Below, piece after piece: positions 63,770 through 64,000 of a DNA stretch of 64,000 nucleotides (position 1 is its first letter; the number at the start of each line of letters is the position of its first letter). Both the position numbers and the translations under genes were made by a program. The stretch comes from Polaromonas sp. SP1. GTDB taxonomy: Bacteria > Pseudomonadota > Gammaproteobacteria > Burkholderiales > Burkholderiaceae_C. The notes below the pieces were generated by a model. The model had not been told where the DNA came from. It saw only the letters and a program-made list of their open reading frames with translations, and did not search any database. The stretch covers positions 2,026,501-2,090,500 of the forward strand of contig NZ_CP031013.1 in assembly GCF_003711205.1 (NCBI RefSeq). Reading direction: 5' to 3'.

Positions 63770-64000
63770 CGGCGGCGGTTTGCCCGCCCGCCTGCACAGG
63801 CCTGCGGGCAGCTTCGCAATCACCTTGATTTCGAACTACAAGCCGTAGAGGCCTTTCCGCTGAACCGGCACGTCAGCGCCAAGCTGCGGGTGTTCATTGA
63901 GTGGATCGCTGAGTTGATGGCGCAGCATGCGCCTGCCGGTGGCAAGCCTGAAAGCATCGCACGCGCTCCGGCCCTGCACCGCGGCTCTGCAGCGCAGCGC
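63770..64000 (+). pseudogene. 3' fragment of a LysR-type regulator, running off the window
   Basis: No start codon in the frame after the nitroreductase stop. The readable part includes AFPLNRHVSAKLRVFIEWIA, the C-terminal end typical of LysR proteins, with the rest of the protein missing upstream. The frame stays open to base 64000, past the normal LysR end, with a non-conserved Ala/Pro/Arg-rich tail. It is a deletion remnant of a LysR gene. Confidence 0.65.

Overview
The window (64 kb, GC-rich, gene-dense, short intergenic gaps) looks like ordinary chromosome from a betaproteobacterium of the Comamonadaceae (Polaromonas, Rhodoferax or Variovorax type). This rests on the protein families present, the many LysR regulators and branched-chain-type ABC transporters, and three families of dispersed intergenic repeats that I associate with this family. 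It is inference; no rRNA or marker gene is present to confirm it. I see no tRNA, rRNA, CRISPR array, intact insertion sequence, prophage or plasmid gene.

Layout. 1-6 kb: the 3' part of a rhomboid protease, then a leftward group: pteridine-reductase-like SDR, folB, ttcA, a lipoprotein, a histidine phosphatase and a DSD1-fold aldolase. 6-12.5 kb: a LysR gene apparently inserted between two formerly adjacent divergent genes, a MidA-type methyltransferase, DUF2905, a ROK kinase, 5-formyl-THF cyclo-ligase and a soluble lytic transglycosylase. 12.7-22.7 kb: a coherent cluster for uptake and breakdown of N-acyl-D-amino acids or D-amino-acid peptides (RidA, five-part peptide ABC transporter, PLP D-amino acid deaminase, RpiR regulator, D-aminoacylase). 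22.8-36.2 kb: regulators and single genes, including a divergent BLUF photoreceptor/FNR-like regulator pair, glmU, lipoproteins, a DMT exporter with a LysR regulator separated by a 14-bp tandem array, and an M19 dipeptidase. 36.4-43.4 kb: DUF2339/DUF3999 membrane pair, an Lrp regulator and glmS. 43.5-52.1 kb: a MocR regulator and an apparent mevalonate-catabolism operon (class II HMG-CoA reductase, a Liv-type ABC transporter with a fused permease-ATPase, HMG-CoA lyase). 52.1-64 kb: regulators paired with small redox or transport genes (NhaR-like LysR, BI-1 protein, AraC/MFS, MocR/GNAT, AhpD-like, azoreductase, LysR/SDR, nitroreductase), ending in a broken LysR 3' fragment.

How the genes work together. 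The clearest pathways are D-amino-acid salvage (import, deacylation, deamination, imine clearance by RidA, local repressor with a palindromic operator candidate) and mevalonate use (import, oxidation to HMG-CoA, cleavage to acetyl-CoA and acetoacetate). glmS and glmU, with the lytic transglycosylase, serve the cell wall; folB, the SDR and the cyclo-ligase serve folate. The most unusual DNA-level signals are the repeats that have become part of genes: palindromic repeats read in frame in three proteins, a G-rich element edge sitting where the Shine-Dalgarno of two genes should be, a duplicated glmS tail, and the 14-bp array abutting a LysR start codon.
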